DNA of 48,790 bases, from assembly GCA_001603105.1 (NCBI GenBank), contig LVBE01000029.1, positions 1 through 48,790 of the forward strand, written 5' to 3'. Positions 27,386-37,144 of this stretch are shown here, piece after piece; the stretch's first letter is position 1; the number at the start of each line of letters is the position of its first letter. Position numbers and translations under genes: made by a program. This DNA is from Spirochaetales bacterium Spiro_03 (GTDB lineage Bacteria > Spirochaetota > Spirochaetia > Sphaerochaetales > Sphaerochaetaceae). The notes below the pieces were generated by a model, which was given only the letters and a program-made list of their open reading frames with translations, was not told the origin of the DNA and made no database searches.

Positions 27386-29114
27386 CAACGAGCTCCTCGA
27401 TATAGGTGTTGATAACCCCCATCGCCCCGTCCCAGAAGCGGTGGTCGGCAAGATCTATGGAGGCGAGAGCAGCTACATCGCGAACACTCATGCTGCCACT
27501 TGAGGCAAGGATCTTTTCGTACTGGTCGAAGAAGGCAGACCCTTGCTCCTGTGCCTGCGCAAAGAGGCCGAGGGCGAAGAGGAGGCCGAAGGCGTAGGGG
27601 TAGTTGTAGAAGGAGAACTCACAGCGATAGTAGTGGCTCTTGACCGCCCACATATAGCGATGGTAGATACCCAGCCCATCGCCATAGGTGCGTTTTTGTG
27701 CATCCTCCATCAAGGCGGAGAATTCGGCGGCACTGAGATCACCGGCGCCCCTCCTCTCGTAGACGGCACTCTCGAAATAGAAGCGGCTGAGGATATCGAC
27801 ACAGACCTGCGTCGAGTCCTGCAGGAAGTGCTCCACCAAGGTGATGCGCTCCTCCTCCGAGCTCTCCTTGAGCGCTCCCTGGAAGATCAGCTGCTCGCTG
27901 AAGATCGAGGCGGTCTCGGCGAGCGTCATCGGGTAGTTTCGAAGCAGGTAGGGCTTGTCCAGGACCACCGAGTCGTGCCAAGCGTGGCCAAGCTCGTGGG
28001 CAAGGGTCGACACCCCACCGAAGGAGTTGTCGAAGTTGGAGAGGATCCTGCTCTCCTTGGCCAGGGGGAAGGAGGTGTCGTAGGCACCCCCTACCTTGCC
28101 CGGGCGGCTGAAGGCATCGACCCACCCCTTCTTGAAAGCGTTGTCGGCAAAGGCGGCCATCTTGGGCGAGAAGGCGGAGAACTGCTTGACGATGAAGGCG
28201 TGCGCCTCCTCGTAGGTGTAGGGGCGGGCATGGGTGCCGACCGGGGCGAAGAGGTCAAAGAAGGCGAGCTCCTCGACGCCCAGCAGAGCCGCCTTCGCCT
28301 TCAGGTAGCGGCGGAAGTTGGGCAGGTTGGCCTCGATGGCGCCGATAAGCGAAGCGAGGATCTCACCGTCGATCCGTGATGTGGCAAGCGAGCGAGCCAG
28401 CGGGGAGTCCCACTTGCGCCGCTTGGCGAGGGTGAGGGTGGTACCGGTGACTCCATTGAGGGCTGCGGCGAAGGGGATCTCATACGCCTCAAAGAGGCTG
28501 ATCTCGCTCTCGTATGCCCTCTTTCTCACCTCGCGGTCCTTGTCGCTTGCCATGTTGCGTAGCTCAACGACACTCTTTGGACCCTCCTCTCCCCACTCGC
28601 AGCTGATCGCCGACCCCATCGCCTGCTGCAGGCGACTGAAGGCATCACCGCCACTGCGACCGAGATCTGCGGCAAGGTCCTCCATCTCAGCGCTCATCAG
28701 GTGGCGCTGCTCTTCAAGGAGCTGTGAGAGCGGGTAGCGGTAGGCAACAAGGTCACCACCTTCGGCCGTGCGCTCTGCGATCTCTTCGCCCCTGGTGGCA
28801 AGGAAGTTCATCAGACAGACCGAGGCCTTCTCAATCGAGAGGGAGACCTCCTCCGCCTGGCTTACCGCCCGTAGGCCGACTTCGCTTGAGGTGTTGAGGG
28901 TCAACACCGCCGAAGCGTAGGCGTAGAGGTTTGCGAAGCGATCGACAGTAGACTCAAAGCGGTCGACCGCCTCCTTGAGTTCACACCCCTCCTCTTTGAG
29001 GTACGCCTCCAAGGCGGTGGCCCCTTCGACAACCGAGGCGAGGTCGTTTGAGAACTCGACGCTCTCACAGCTTGGATAGATGGGAGACAGGTCCCACTCT
29101 GATGGTATCTTCAT
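27369..29114 (-). CDS. pepF: Oligoendopeptidase F (M3 family)
   Basis: HExxH motif in STLAHELGHAWHD, plus M3B architecture. Confidence 0.94.
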   Translation of the reverse strand: MKIPSEWDLSPIYPSCESVEFSNDLASVVEGATALEAYLKEEGCELKEAVDRFESTVDRFANLYAYASAVLTLNTSSEVGLRAVSQAEEVSLSIEKASVCLMNFLATRGEEIAERTAEGGDLVAYRYPLSQLLEEQRHLMSAEMEDLAADLGRSGGDAFSRLQQAMGSAISCEWGEEGPKSVVELRNMASDKDREVRKRAYESEISLFEAYEIPFAAALNGVTGTTLTLAKRRKWDSPLARSLATSRIDGEILASLIGAIEANLPNFRRYLKAKAALLGVEELAFFDLFAPVGTHARPYTYEEAHAFIVKQFSAFSPKMAAFADNAFKKGWVDAFSRPGKVGGAYDTSFPLAKESRILSNFDNSFGGVSTLAHELGHAWHDSVVLDKPYLLRNYPMTLAETASIFSEQLIFQGALKESSEEERITLVEHFLQDSTQVCVDILSRFYFESAVYERRGAGDLSAAEFSALMEDAQKRTYGDGLGIYHRYMWAVKSHYYRCEFSFYNYPYAFGLLFALGLFAQAQEQGSAFFDQYEKILASSGSMSVRDVAALASIDLADHRFWDGAMGVINTYIEELVDAASH

Positions 29115-29125
29115 ACTGTACACTC

Positions 29126-30481
29126 CTACAAATTCAACTCATACTCGGCGATCTTGTTGATCAAAGTCCGCCGGCTGATGCCCAGCTCCTCGGCAGCACG
29201 GGTGCGGTTGCCCTCCCAGCGATGCAGTGCCCTGATGATCGCTTCCATCTCGATCTCCTTCAGCGACCGTGGCTGTATCGCCGCCGGTCGCTCATCGACC
29301 TCGACTGAGGAGGCAAGCGGTACCGAGCCACGCAGGTCAAGCTCATCGCTTTGGATCACCTCGCCGTTTGCAAAGATCACGGCGCGCTCCAGGATATTCT
29401 CAAGCTCCCGCACATTGCCATAGAAGTCATGCTGACAGAGCAGATCCAGCGCAGAAGGAGAGAGGCCGACCACCTGATGGCCCATCTCAGCGCGCAAGCG
29501 CCTGAGGATGCCGGCAGCGAGGATCGGGATATCCTCTCGTCGCTGCCTGAGCGGGGGGATGCTGATCCTCACCACATTGAGGCGGTAGAAGAGGTCTTCA
29601 CGAAATGCGCCACTTTGGACTCGCTCCTCAAGGTTCTTGTTCGTCGCCGCGATGATCCGGGCATTGATCGGCATCGCGGTAGTCCCACCGAGTCGGGTGA
29701 TACGCTTCTCCTGGAGCACCCGTAGGATCTTTACCTGCAGAGACAGGGGCATATCCCCGATCTCATCGAGAAAGAGCGTACCACCGCTAGCCAACTCGAA
29801 CATCCCCGTCTTACGCCCGACCGCCCCGGTGAAGGCACCCTTCTCATAGCCAAAGAGCTCACTTTCCAGCAGATTCTCAGGCACCCCACCGATGTTGATG
29901 GCGACAAAGGGGCCGCTGTGCTGGGCGCTCTTGTGGTGGATCTCACGAGCGACGACCTCCTTGCCGGTCCCACTCTCGCCGGTGATGAGGACGATCGATG
30001 AGGTGTCGCTGATGCGCTCGATGACCTCCTTGATCCTCTTGATGGCAGCGCTCTCTCCGACAAAGACCGGTCCGGCCTCATCGGCCTTGCCCCTTCCCTC
30101 GCTCTCTACGACATTGCGCAGCTGCTGGGCGTCGACGAGCTTCTTAAGGCGGATGACGAGCTCCTCGGGATCAAAGGGCTTGATGATATAATCCTGTGCA
30201 CCCTCCTTGAGGGCGGTGACGGCGTCACTGATCTCCCCGTGGGCGCTGATCATGATGATGGGCATGCGAAAGCCTTCGCTTCGAATCCATTTGATCAGCG
30301 ACAGGCCATCCATGCCAGGCATCTTCAAGTCAATGAGGCAGGCGTCGTAGTGCTCTTCGCTGAGCATCCGCTGCGCCGAGAGGCCATTCTCTGCACAATC
30401 ACTGTCGATGCCATCGAGGCTTAGGTAGCGGCGCATCAGAAGACGGATGTTGGGCTCATCATCGACGATCAGAATTCTCAT
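29126..30481 (-). CDS. Sigma54-dependent response regulator (NtrC family)
   Basis: Receiver with LIVDDEP and CLIDLKMPGMDG; AAA+ GESGTGKEVVAREIH; GYEKGAFTGAVGRK (GAFTGA); Fis-type C-terminal HTH TRAAEELGISRRTLINKI. Confidence 0.96.
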   Translation of the reverse strand: MRILIVDDEPNIRLLMRRYLSLDGIDSDCAENGLSAQRMLSEEHYDACLIDLKMPGMDGLSLIKWIRSEGFRMPIIMISAHGEISDAVTALKEGAQDYIIKPFDPEELVIRLKKLVDAQQLRNVVESEGRGKADEAGPVFVGESAAIKRIKEVIERISDTSSIVLITGESGTGKEVVAREIHHKSAQHSGPFVAINIGGVPENLLESELFGYEKGAFTGAVGRKTGMFELASGGTLFLDEIGDMPLSLQVKILRVLQEKRITRLGGTTAMPINARIIAATNKNLEERVQSGAFREDLFYRLNVVRISIPPLRQRREDIPILAAGILRRLRAEMGHQVVGLSPSALDLLCQHDFYGNVRELENILERAVIFANGEVIQSDELDLRGSVPLASSVEVDERPAAIQPRSLKEIEMEAIIRALHRWEGNRTRAAEELGISRRTLINKIAEYELNL

Positions 30482-31806
30482 GGTGTGTCCTTTGTCCCTT
30501 TCTTGCTCGGGTGGATGCTTTTGGGCAGCGTCACTTCGGCGACCGTCCCTCCGCCGTCTCGACGATAGAGGCGAAGGGTGCCGCCTCGGGCTTTGACGAA
30601 CTGGCGCGAGATGGAGAGGCCGATGCCCGAGCCATGGATCTTGGTCGTGAAGAAGGGGTCGAAGATCTTGCGTGCCTCAGTTGCCGGAATTCCAGATCCC
30701 CGGTCCATGATGTAGATGTGCAGGGTATTACGCTTGCCGCTGATGATCTCAACTTCGACGTTGGGATCACCATCACCTGCGCTTTCTACGGCATTCTTGA
30801 GCAGGTTCTCAAAGACCGAACGGGCCCGATCCTCATCGAAGTCGATGTAGTGGCGCCGTTCGCTAAAAAAGGCGATTGGTTTGTCAAAGCATTTGATCAA
30901 CGTCTCCAAAAGCTCGTTCAGATCGACTTGCACCGGGTTGCCTAAGGGATTGCGCAGGAAATCACTGACCTTGTTGGTCAATAGGGAGAGGCGGTTCAGC
31001 TCCTGGTCGATGACGACCAAGTCCCCGTCATAGGCCGGTGGCAGCGTCTTCTTCAAGAGAGCGAGCTGGATCGTGATGGCGCTGAGCGGATTCTTGATCT
31101 CATGCGTCAGTGTACGGGCAGCCTGGCCCAGGTTCACCAGGCTCTCCTGCTTGGCGAGGGTTTCGCGGTAGCGGCGGTTGGAGCGATAGATGTTCAGCAC
31201 CAAGAGAAAGAGGGCGATGAGCACCAGCGTAGAGACAATGCCGATGGCTCCGATCAACACCAGGCGCTGGTGGTACGCCTCCCCATCGAAGTGGAGGTAG
31301 AGTACATCAGGAAAATCGATGGGGGTAGGCAGCAGCCCACTCTCGGTAAGGGTGAGCTGGCCGGTATCAAGGAGGATCGTCAGGCGGCTGAAGCGGATGT
31401 ACTCGATCATCTTGGTGGCGCGGTTGTACGACGCCACCCCGGTATTGGGGTTGGATTTGTTGATCAACTCAAGTGAGGATGAAAACCGATCCAGCGGGAT
31501 GGTCATCGGCACATTGCCGAGGCTGAGCACCCGCCTGCCCATCGAGCTATACACCCCGATGCCGCTGACATGCTCTTCGGCCATCGTCTTCAACGCTTTG
31601 GCCGTAGAGTCCTGCAGGGCGAGGAAGACGGAGTTGAAGGCTCGTTCTGCCTCGCTCTGCATCCGAAGCTGCTCGCGTTCAATGAGGGCCGTGGTCAGGA
31701 AGGCGACGAGGAAGATGAGCAGCAGAAAGGCAATGACAAGACTGGTGATGACAATGAATGGCTCTTTTGCATCACCGATCACCCATCGTGTCCGCCCTCT
31801 CTTCAA
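30478..31806 (-). CDS. Sensor histidine kinase
   Basis: Two TM segments flanking a sensor region; H-box ARTLTHEIKNPLSAI; N-box NLLKNAVESA; G-box DRGSGIPATEARKIFDPFFTTKIHGSGIGLSIS. ATGA overlap with the response regulator. Confidence 0.95.
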   Translation of the reverse strand: MKRGRTRWVIGDAKEPFIVITSLVIAFLLLIFLVAFLTTALIEREQLRMQSEAERAFNSVFLALQDSTAKALKTMAEEHVSGIGVYSSMGRRVLSLGNVPMTIPLDRFSSSLELINKSNPNTGVASYNRATKMIEYIRFSRLTILLDTGQLTLTESGLLPTPIDFPDVLYLHFDGEAYHQRLVLIGAIGIVSTLVLIALFLLVLNIYRSNRRYRETLAKQESLVNLGQAARTLTHEIKNPLSAITIQLALLKKTLPPAYDGDLVVIDQELNRLSLLTNKVSDFLRNPLGNPVQVDLNELLETLIKCFDKPIAFFSERRHYIDFDEDRARSVFENLLKNAVESAGDGDPNVEVEIISGKRNTLHIYIMDRGSGIPATEARKIFDPFFTTKIHGSGIGLSISRQFVKARGGTLRLYRRDGGGTVAEVTLPKSIHPSKKGTKDTP

Positions 31807-31826
31807 TTATCACACCCCCGTACGGA

Positions 31827-33008
31827 TCACTCGTAGTTCAATGCTTCGATCGGGTCCAGGCGTGACGCCTTCATAGCCGGATACCAGCCAAAGAAGATAC
31901 CGACGAACATCGAGAAACCCATGGCAAGTATGAACGAGGCATATGATAAATGCAACGACCAATCGAGCATGTTGGTCACAACTAGGCTGAGCAGCGAGCC
32001 CAAGCCGATGCCCAACACACCGCCTAGCAGCGTCAACGTCAGCGCCTCGACAAGGAACTGGCCACGGATGACGTTGGGGCTCGCACCCAGTGCCTTGCGC
32101 ACGCCGATCTCCTTGGTTCGCTCAGCCACCGAAACCAGCATGATGTTCATGATCCCAATGCCCCCAACCAAGAGGCTGATAGCTGCGATGAGGGCGAGGA
32201 AGGAGCTGAAGGTAGAGGTAATCTGCTCGGCCATCTCGGCAAGCGATGCCGGGCTGAAGATGCTGTAGCCGTCGGTGCCGACGATATTGTCCAGATATTC
32301 AGTGATCCGGTCACTGACCTCGATGGTCTCATACCCCTCAGCGATCTTCACCACATAGGAGCCGACGCTAGTGGTCCTGATGAAGCGTTGACTGTAGGTG
32401 TTGTATGGGATGAAGACCGTCCGGTCATAGGAGAGACTGAAGGTGGCATCCTTGCTCTCCAGAACTCCGACGACCAGGTAGCTCTTGGCCTGGGTGCGAA
32501 AGAGACTGACATACTGGCCCACCGCTTCCTGTCCGGGGAAGAGATCGGCGGCGATTCCTGAACCGAGGACCACCACTTGACGCCGGTTGATGTTATCGAT
32601 GGCAGAGAAGAACTCGCCTTCTGCATACTCGAGGTTCAGCGTCGAGCCATAGGTGCTGAGCACACCAGAGACAGAGGCGCTGACTGACTCCTTGCCGTTA
32701 CGGATCCGGGCATTTGAACTATTTTGTGGCAGGACCGCACCGACTCCGTCGACATCGCTGCGCAGCATATCGCCGAATGCCTCATCGAAGATGCCGCTGC
32801 TGCGCTGCCCTGATGAGGGGAAGATCGTGACCATATCGAGGCCGCCGACGGCGATGGAGTCGGTGATTGACTTGGAAGCACTGTCGCCGATGGTGAGGAT
32901 GGCAACGACCGAGGCGACACCGATGACAATTCCCAGAAGACTGAGCACGGTGCGCATCTTCGAGCCGCGCATGGCATTGAAGGCGAGTTTGATGTTTTCG
33001 ATCAGCAT
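31827..33008 (-). CDS. ABC transporter permease (MacB/FtsX type)
   Basis: MLIENIKLAFNAMRGSKMRTVLSLLGIVIGVASVVAILTIGDSA and LLVGGIGIMNIMLVSVAERTKEIGVRKALGAS. Start corrected to ATG 33008. Confidence 0.95.
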   Translation of the reverse strand: MLIENIKLAFNAMRGSKMRTVLSLLGIVIGVASVVAILTIGDSASKSITDSIAVGGLDMVTIFPSSGQRSSGIFDEAFGDMLRSDVDGVGAVLPQNSSNARIRNGKESVSASVSGVLSTYGSTLNLEYAEGEFFSAIDNINRRQVVVLGSGIAADLFPGQEAVGQYVSLFRTQAKSYLVVGVLESKDATFSLSYDRTVFIPYNTYSQRFIRTTSVGSYVVKIAEGYETIEVSDRITEYLDNIVGTDGYSIFSPASLAEMAEQITSTFSSFLALIAAISLLVGGIGIMNIMLVSVAERTKEIGVRKALGASPNVIRGQFLVEALTLTLLGGVLGIGLGSLLSLVVTNMLDWSLHLSYASFILAMGFSMFVGIFFGWYPAMKASRLDPIEALNYE

Positions 33009-33009
33009 G

Positions 33010-33684
33010 TCAGGCCTCCACCTTGCCGTCGCGGAGGTGGATCTGGCGGTGGCACCGCATCCCCAAGTCGCGGTCATGGGTGACGAGGACGACAGTCCGC
33101 CCTTCGCTGTTGAGCTCCTCAAAGAGCTCCATGATCTGCCCTCCGGTGCGGCTGTCCAGCGCCCCGGTCGGCTCATCGGCGAGCAAGATCGTCGGGTTGT
33201 TCACCAAAGCCCGGGCGATGGCGACACGCTGCTTTTGTCCTCCGCTGAGCTCATTGGGCCGGTGGTCCATCCGGTCGGCCAACCCTACCCGCTCCAAGGC
33301 ATGGATAGCCCGGCTTTTTCGCTCCCTGACTGAGACGCCTGCATAGAGCAGGGGGGTGATGACATTGTCCAAAGCGGACAGTTTGCCCAAGAGGTTGAAC
33401 TGCTGGAAGATGAAGCCTACCTTGCGGTTTCTAATGTAGGCTAACTCGGCTTCATTGAGCCCAGCAGTATTCTCCCCATCGATGTCGATGTAGCCACTGG
33501 TAGGGGTGTCGAGGCAGCCGATGAGGTTCATCATCGTTGACTTGCCGCTACCCGATGGCCCCATGATGGCGGTGAACTCACCGCGGGTGATGTCAACCGA
33601 CACCCCATCGAGGGCCTTGACGACAAACTCACCCATCAGGTAGTAGCGAGAGACATCCTCTAGGCGTATTACGCTATCGGCCAT
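33010..33684 (-). CDS. ABC transporter ATPase (MacB/LolD type)
   Basis: Walker A GPSGSGKST, signature LSGGQKQRVAIARALV, Walker B ILLADEPTGALDS. Confidence 0.97.
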   Translation of the reverse strand: MADSVIRLEDVSRYYLMGEFVVKALDGVSVDITRGEFTAIMGPSGSGKSTMMNLIGCLDTPTSGYIDIDGENTAGLNEAELAYIRNRKVGFIFQQFNLLGKLSALDNVITPLLYAGVSVRERKSRAIHALERVGLADRMDHRPNELSGGQKQRVAIARALVNNPTILLADEPTGALDSRTGGQIMELFEELNSEGRTVVLVTHDRDLGMRCHRQIHLRDGKVEA

Positions 33685-33685
33685 A

Positions 33686-34792
33686 TCAGAACATCCTCAT
33701 CTGCTGCCCCATCTGTGGCCGATCCCCGAGGGCGGCGAAGGGGTTTGAGGTAACGGTGAGACGCACAACCAATGTGTCACCGACCTTGATGTCTCCGCTG
33801 AGGACCTGGCTCATTCCCTCACCGAGGTACTTGACCGTCACCGGGACTTTGGTCGTCGTACCATCGGCGAGCTTCTTGGTCACGGTGCTGCTGCCTCGGC
33901 TGGTGGTCACGGCATTCTGGGGAATGAGCATGACCTTGGCCTCCCCTTCGCTGGTGATCGATCCATCGAAGGTGTAGCCTGGGGCGATCGATGATGGGGG
34001 CGACGGAATCTTCAGCTCGACGTCCATGACACCGATACCCTGGTTGGTGTAGCGCCCGATCATGGGGATGTAGTCGACCACAGCTTCGATCGAAGAGTCA
34101 GGATAGGAGTCGAAGTGCAGCACAGCCCGCTGTCCGAGTTCTACATACTGCATGTCGATCTCATCGATCTCAACGGTCGCCTTCAGGGTATCGCGGTCGA
34201 TGATCGTCATCGCCGCTGAGCCGGCGTCAAAGTAATCGCCTACGTTGACATTCACTGAAGCGACGACCCCATCGAAGTTGGCATAGGCACGAGTGTTGTC
34301 CAAGAGTTTCTTTGCCGAGGCGAGCTGCATCTCTAGCAAGTCGATGTCGCGCTGGCCCCCGGTGAGGCGCATCTTCTCCAGATTCGCCTCAATGGTCGCT
34401 ACGTTGTAGCGCTGGCTCGTATCGTCGATGGCGATGAGGACGTCGCCCTTAGCGACACGCTGGCCCTCCTTCACATACACATCGGTGACCGTGCCGCTCG
34501 CGCGTAGCAGAACCTTCTGGATGTCGTTGGGCTCCACATAGCCGGAGAGATCGATGGTGGAGGTGAAGACCGATTCGGTGACCTTCGCCTCAACTTCCTT
34601 GACCGCAGCGATTGGCGCTTTCTTCTCGCTCCAAGGAAGGCGGTCATTCTGCTGGTAGAACCGATAGAGGTAGAAGCTTGCGCCGATGAGGGCGATGATG
34701 ATCACCGCTGTGATGATGCGCCTGATGCGCTGGCGCCGCATTTTCTTGCGCAGCTGGTTTCGTACGTGGTTTTCGCTTCTGTTCTCGCTCAT
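33686..34792 (-). CDS. Periplasmic adaptor (MacA/HlyD family)
   Basis: N-terminal TM; GYVEPNDIQKVLLRASGTVTDVYVKEGQRVAKGDVLIAID lipoyl half-motifs; C-terminal membrane-proximal domain. Confidence 0.92.
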   Translation of the reverse strand: MSENRSENHVRNQLRKKMRRQRIRRIITAVIIIALIGASFYLYRFYQQNDRLPWSEKKAPIAAVKEVEAKVTESVFTSTIDLSGYVEPNDIQKVLLRASGTVTDVYVKEGQRVAKGDVLIAIDDTSQRYNVATIEANLEKMRLTGGQRDIDLLEMQLASAKKLLDNTRAYANFDGVVASVNVNVGDYFDAGSAAMTIIDRDTLKATVEIDEIDMQYVELGQRAVLHFDSYPDSSIEAVVDYIPMIGRYTNQGIGVMDVELKIPSPPSSIAPGYTFDGSITSEGEAKVMLIPQNAVTTSRGSSTVTKKLADGTTTKVPVTVKYLGEGMSQVLSGDIKVGDTLVVRLTVTSNPFAALGDRPQMGQQMRMF

Positions 34793-34804
34793 TGATTTCC
34801 TTCC

Positions 34805-36229
34805 TTATAGTCCGAGGCTCTTGATTTGATTCTCTAGTTTCAACCCTTCCAGCAAACTGGCATCCAACGCATAGGCATCGATCTCAACAGCAAAGCGGGC
34901 ATCCGCTACCTGCTCTGCTGTCGCAAGGCCGCGCCGATAGAGCTCCTCTTGCTGTTCAAGGGTCTGGCGGTTGTACTCAATGCTCTGCACAAGCAGGGCA
35001 TGGTTCATCAGATAGGAGGCGATGCTACTCTCAAGTGTCGCGGCGTTCTGGTTGTACTCGTCCACCGCGCTCTGGTAGGCAAGCTCAGCGGTCAGGACTT
35101 TGTTCTCCGCCTGCTGGATCTTCAACCCTTCACTATAGGAGGAGGGGTTGTTGGACCACGACCCTCCGATGGTCAAGGTGGGGGTGAAGGTGTTGCCATC
35201 AATATCATAGGTTGCGGATATACTGCCTGATAGCTTGTATTGATTGCCCGCCAATGCCGCAGAACCAGCGGCTGTAATAGCATTGCTGTATCCTGCTATT
35301 GTCTTTGCAGAAACAAACTCCGCACTGCCCCCCACAACAAGGCTCTTGTTGGTATAGACGGCCTTCAGCAGAGCCAGCTCCTCTTTGGCAAGGTCGACGG
35401 CAAGTTTCTTGAGCTTGAGGCTGCTGTTGGCAGCGGGGTTTGCCGTGAACAACAGAGTAGGTTCACCTATTGATTCAACGCCGTCCCAATCAAAGCCCGC
35501 GAGGTTTCTGAACTGACTCAGATAGAGCTCCTTTGAGCGCTCAAGGCCTTCAAGGGCGGTCTGCTTGCTCTTGATCGCCTGCTCGCTGGCACGGTAGATG
35601 AGGCTGTCCTTGCGCACAATCTGCAGCGTCAAGTTCTGCTCCAAGGTCCGCTGCAGGTCGTTGAGCTCTTTGGTCGTTCTCTTGATGTTCTTCTCGTTGT
35701 CGAGAATAGCGCCGATCTGGGTGTAGAGAGAGGTCGTGAAGTTGAGCCGGTTGAGTTCATAGGTCGAGGTTGCCAGCAGTTCGGTCTGTCGATTGGTCAG
35801 GCTCTTGCGATTATCGTCGGTCAAGCCATAGGTGAAGGTATGGCTTGCCCCGACTGCTGGGGCGAAGGAGTAGGTGTTCTTGTTCGTGTTGTAGGAGAGG
35901 GTGCCAGTGGATACCTTTATGGTGGTATTACCGTCATCGGGGAGAGCGATGGTGGCTGCTATGCCAGAAGAAGTAAGCGACGTTGAGGAGGTGTCAAAGT
36001 TCACGGTGGTCTTCAGGTCACCTGATACCGTCACCCCCACCCCATCCTCGGCTTGGTTGCGGCTGATAGTCAACAGCGTGTCGGTTTTTGTCAGCTCCAG
36101 GTCCCGCATCTTTGCACTCTTGGCAAAGGCTTCGTCTACGATGCGTGAGAGTGGCAGAGCGGCCAGTGGGGCGGTTATCAAGGTGGCGATGACTACCGCG
36201 CCAAGGATTCGGGTCCGGATATGGTGCAT
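34805..36229 (-). CDS. TolC-family outer membrane efflux protein
   Basis: Signal peptide, long helical repeats, EELYRRGLATAEQVADARFAVEIDAYALDASLLEGLKLENQIKSLGL, and position upstream of macA-like. Confidence 0.85.
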   Translation of the reverse strand: MHHIRTRILGAVVIATLITAPLAALPLSRIVDEAFAKSAKMRDLELTKTDTLLTISRNQAEDGVGVTVSGDLKTTVNFDTSSTSLTSSGIAATIALPDDGNTTIKVSTGTLSYNTNKNTYSFAPAVGASHTFTYGLTDDNRKSLTNRQTELLATSTYELNRLNFTTSLYTQIGAILDNEKNIKRTTKELNDLQRTLEQNLTLQIVRKDSLIYRASEQAIKSKQTALEGLERSKELYLSQFRNLAGFDWDGVESIGEPTLLFTANPAANSSLKLKKLAVDLAKEELALLKAVYTNKSLVVGGSAEFVSAKTIAGYSNAITAAGSAALAGNQYKLSGSISATYDIDGNTFTPTLTIGGSWSNNPSSYSEGLKIQQAENKVLTAELAYQSAVDEYNQNAATLESSIASYLMNHALLVQSIEYNRQTLEQQEELYRRGLATAEQVADARFAVEIDAYALDASLLEGLKLENQIKSLGL

Positions 36230-36251
36230 GGGCAAGACTCCTGTATATACA

Positions 36252-36275
36252 ATGGTATCATTCCAACTATGGTAT
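36252..36275. repeat. Direct repeat ATGGTATSA x2 upstream of the tolC-like gene
   Basis: ATGGTATCA and ATGGTATGA; ATGGTAT cores at 36252-36258 and 36269-36275, centres 17 bp apart. Confidence 0.4.
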
Positions 36276-36321
36276 GAAGAGGCAATATGAGGCAAGGGAA
36301 GGCAGAGGAACTCCATACAAT

Positions 36322-37044
36322 CTACAAAAGCTGAAGCCCCCCGTCGACTACCAACTCACTTCCGGTGACAAAGGTTGCGCCCAAAAGGTAGCGCACCGCC
36401 TCAATGACCTCTCTTGGCTCGCCGGTCTTCTTAAGCGGCAGGCGCTGCTCCATCCGTTCGAAGTACTCCTGGTCGGCATCCGTTGAGAGAATCGGTCCTG
36501 GCGAGATGACGTTGACCCGCACCGTCGGTGCCAGCGCCACGGCCAAGGCCCTGCTCTGGGCCATGAGGGCTCCCTTGGCAGTGTAGTAGGCAGGCCTGCT
36601 CGCCTTGGGGCTGGCTACGGTTGCGTCTCCGATGTTGATGACCGACCCGGTGGCCCCACGCTTTACCAGGTGGAGGAACAGAGCCTTGGAGAGAAAGAAT
36701 GGTGCAGTGTTGTGCAAAGTCATCAAGGCTTCGAACGCCTCGATGGTGGTCTCTTCGACTGAGAGCGGGGCAAAGAGTGAGGCGTTGTTGATCAGATGAT
36801 CAATGCGGCCAAAGAGGGAGAGCGCGCGCTCAAAGAGTGGCGCTATCGCCGCCGGGTCGCTAAGATCCCCCTCGACGATCGCGCACTGTCCACCCATGCT
36901 CTCTAGCGAGGACACATATGTTCGAAGCGCTGCATCCGCCACCTGGGTGTGGATGATGACAGCCCAGCCGCTTTGGACCAGGGCAGTGGCCACAGCCTTG
37001 CCCAGACGCTTTGAGGCACCGGTTACCATGACGACGTCACCCAT
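36322..37044 (-). CDS. Short-chain dehydrogenase/reductase, possibly FolM/pteridine-reductase-like
   Basis: VTGASKRLGKAVA (TGxxxRxG), NNAS, YYTAKGAL active site, INVISPGP-type segment (VNVISPGPI). Confidence 0.85.
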   Translation of the reverse strand: MGDVVMVTGASKRLGKAVATALVQSGWAVIIHTQVADAALRTYVSSLESMGGQCAIVEGDLSDPAAIAPLFERALSLFGRIDHLINNASLFAPLSVEETTIEAFEALMTLHNTAPFFLSKALFLHLVKRGATGSVINIGDATVASPKASRPAYYTAKGALMAQSRALAVALAPTVRVNVISPGPILSTDADQEYFERMEQRLPLKKTGEPREVIEAVRYLLGATFVTGSELVVDGGLQLL

Positions 37045-37067
37045 AGGTGCCCACTATACCCTTCTTG

Positions 37068-37096
37068 TTGCCGATTGACAATTGCGGGGGTATATT
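37068..37096 (+). promoter_or_regulatory. Candidate sigma70-type promoter for ftsH
   Basis: TTGCCG-17 nt-TATATT, 49 nt upstream of ATG 37145. Confidence 0.45.
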
Positions 37097-37144
37097 GAGG
37101 GTGTCGGACTCTCCCCATTCCCATCCCGACCCAAGGAATTGCAT

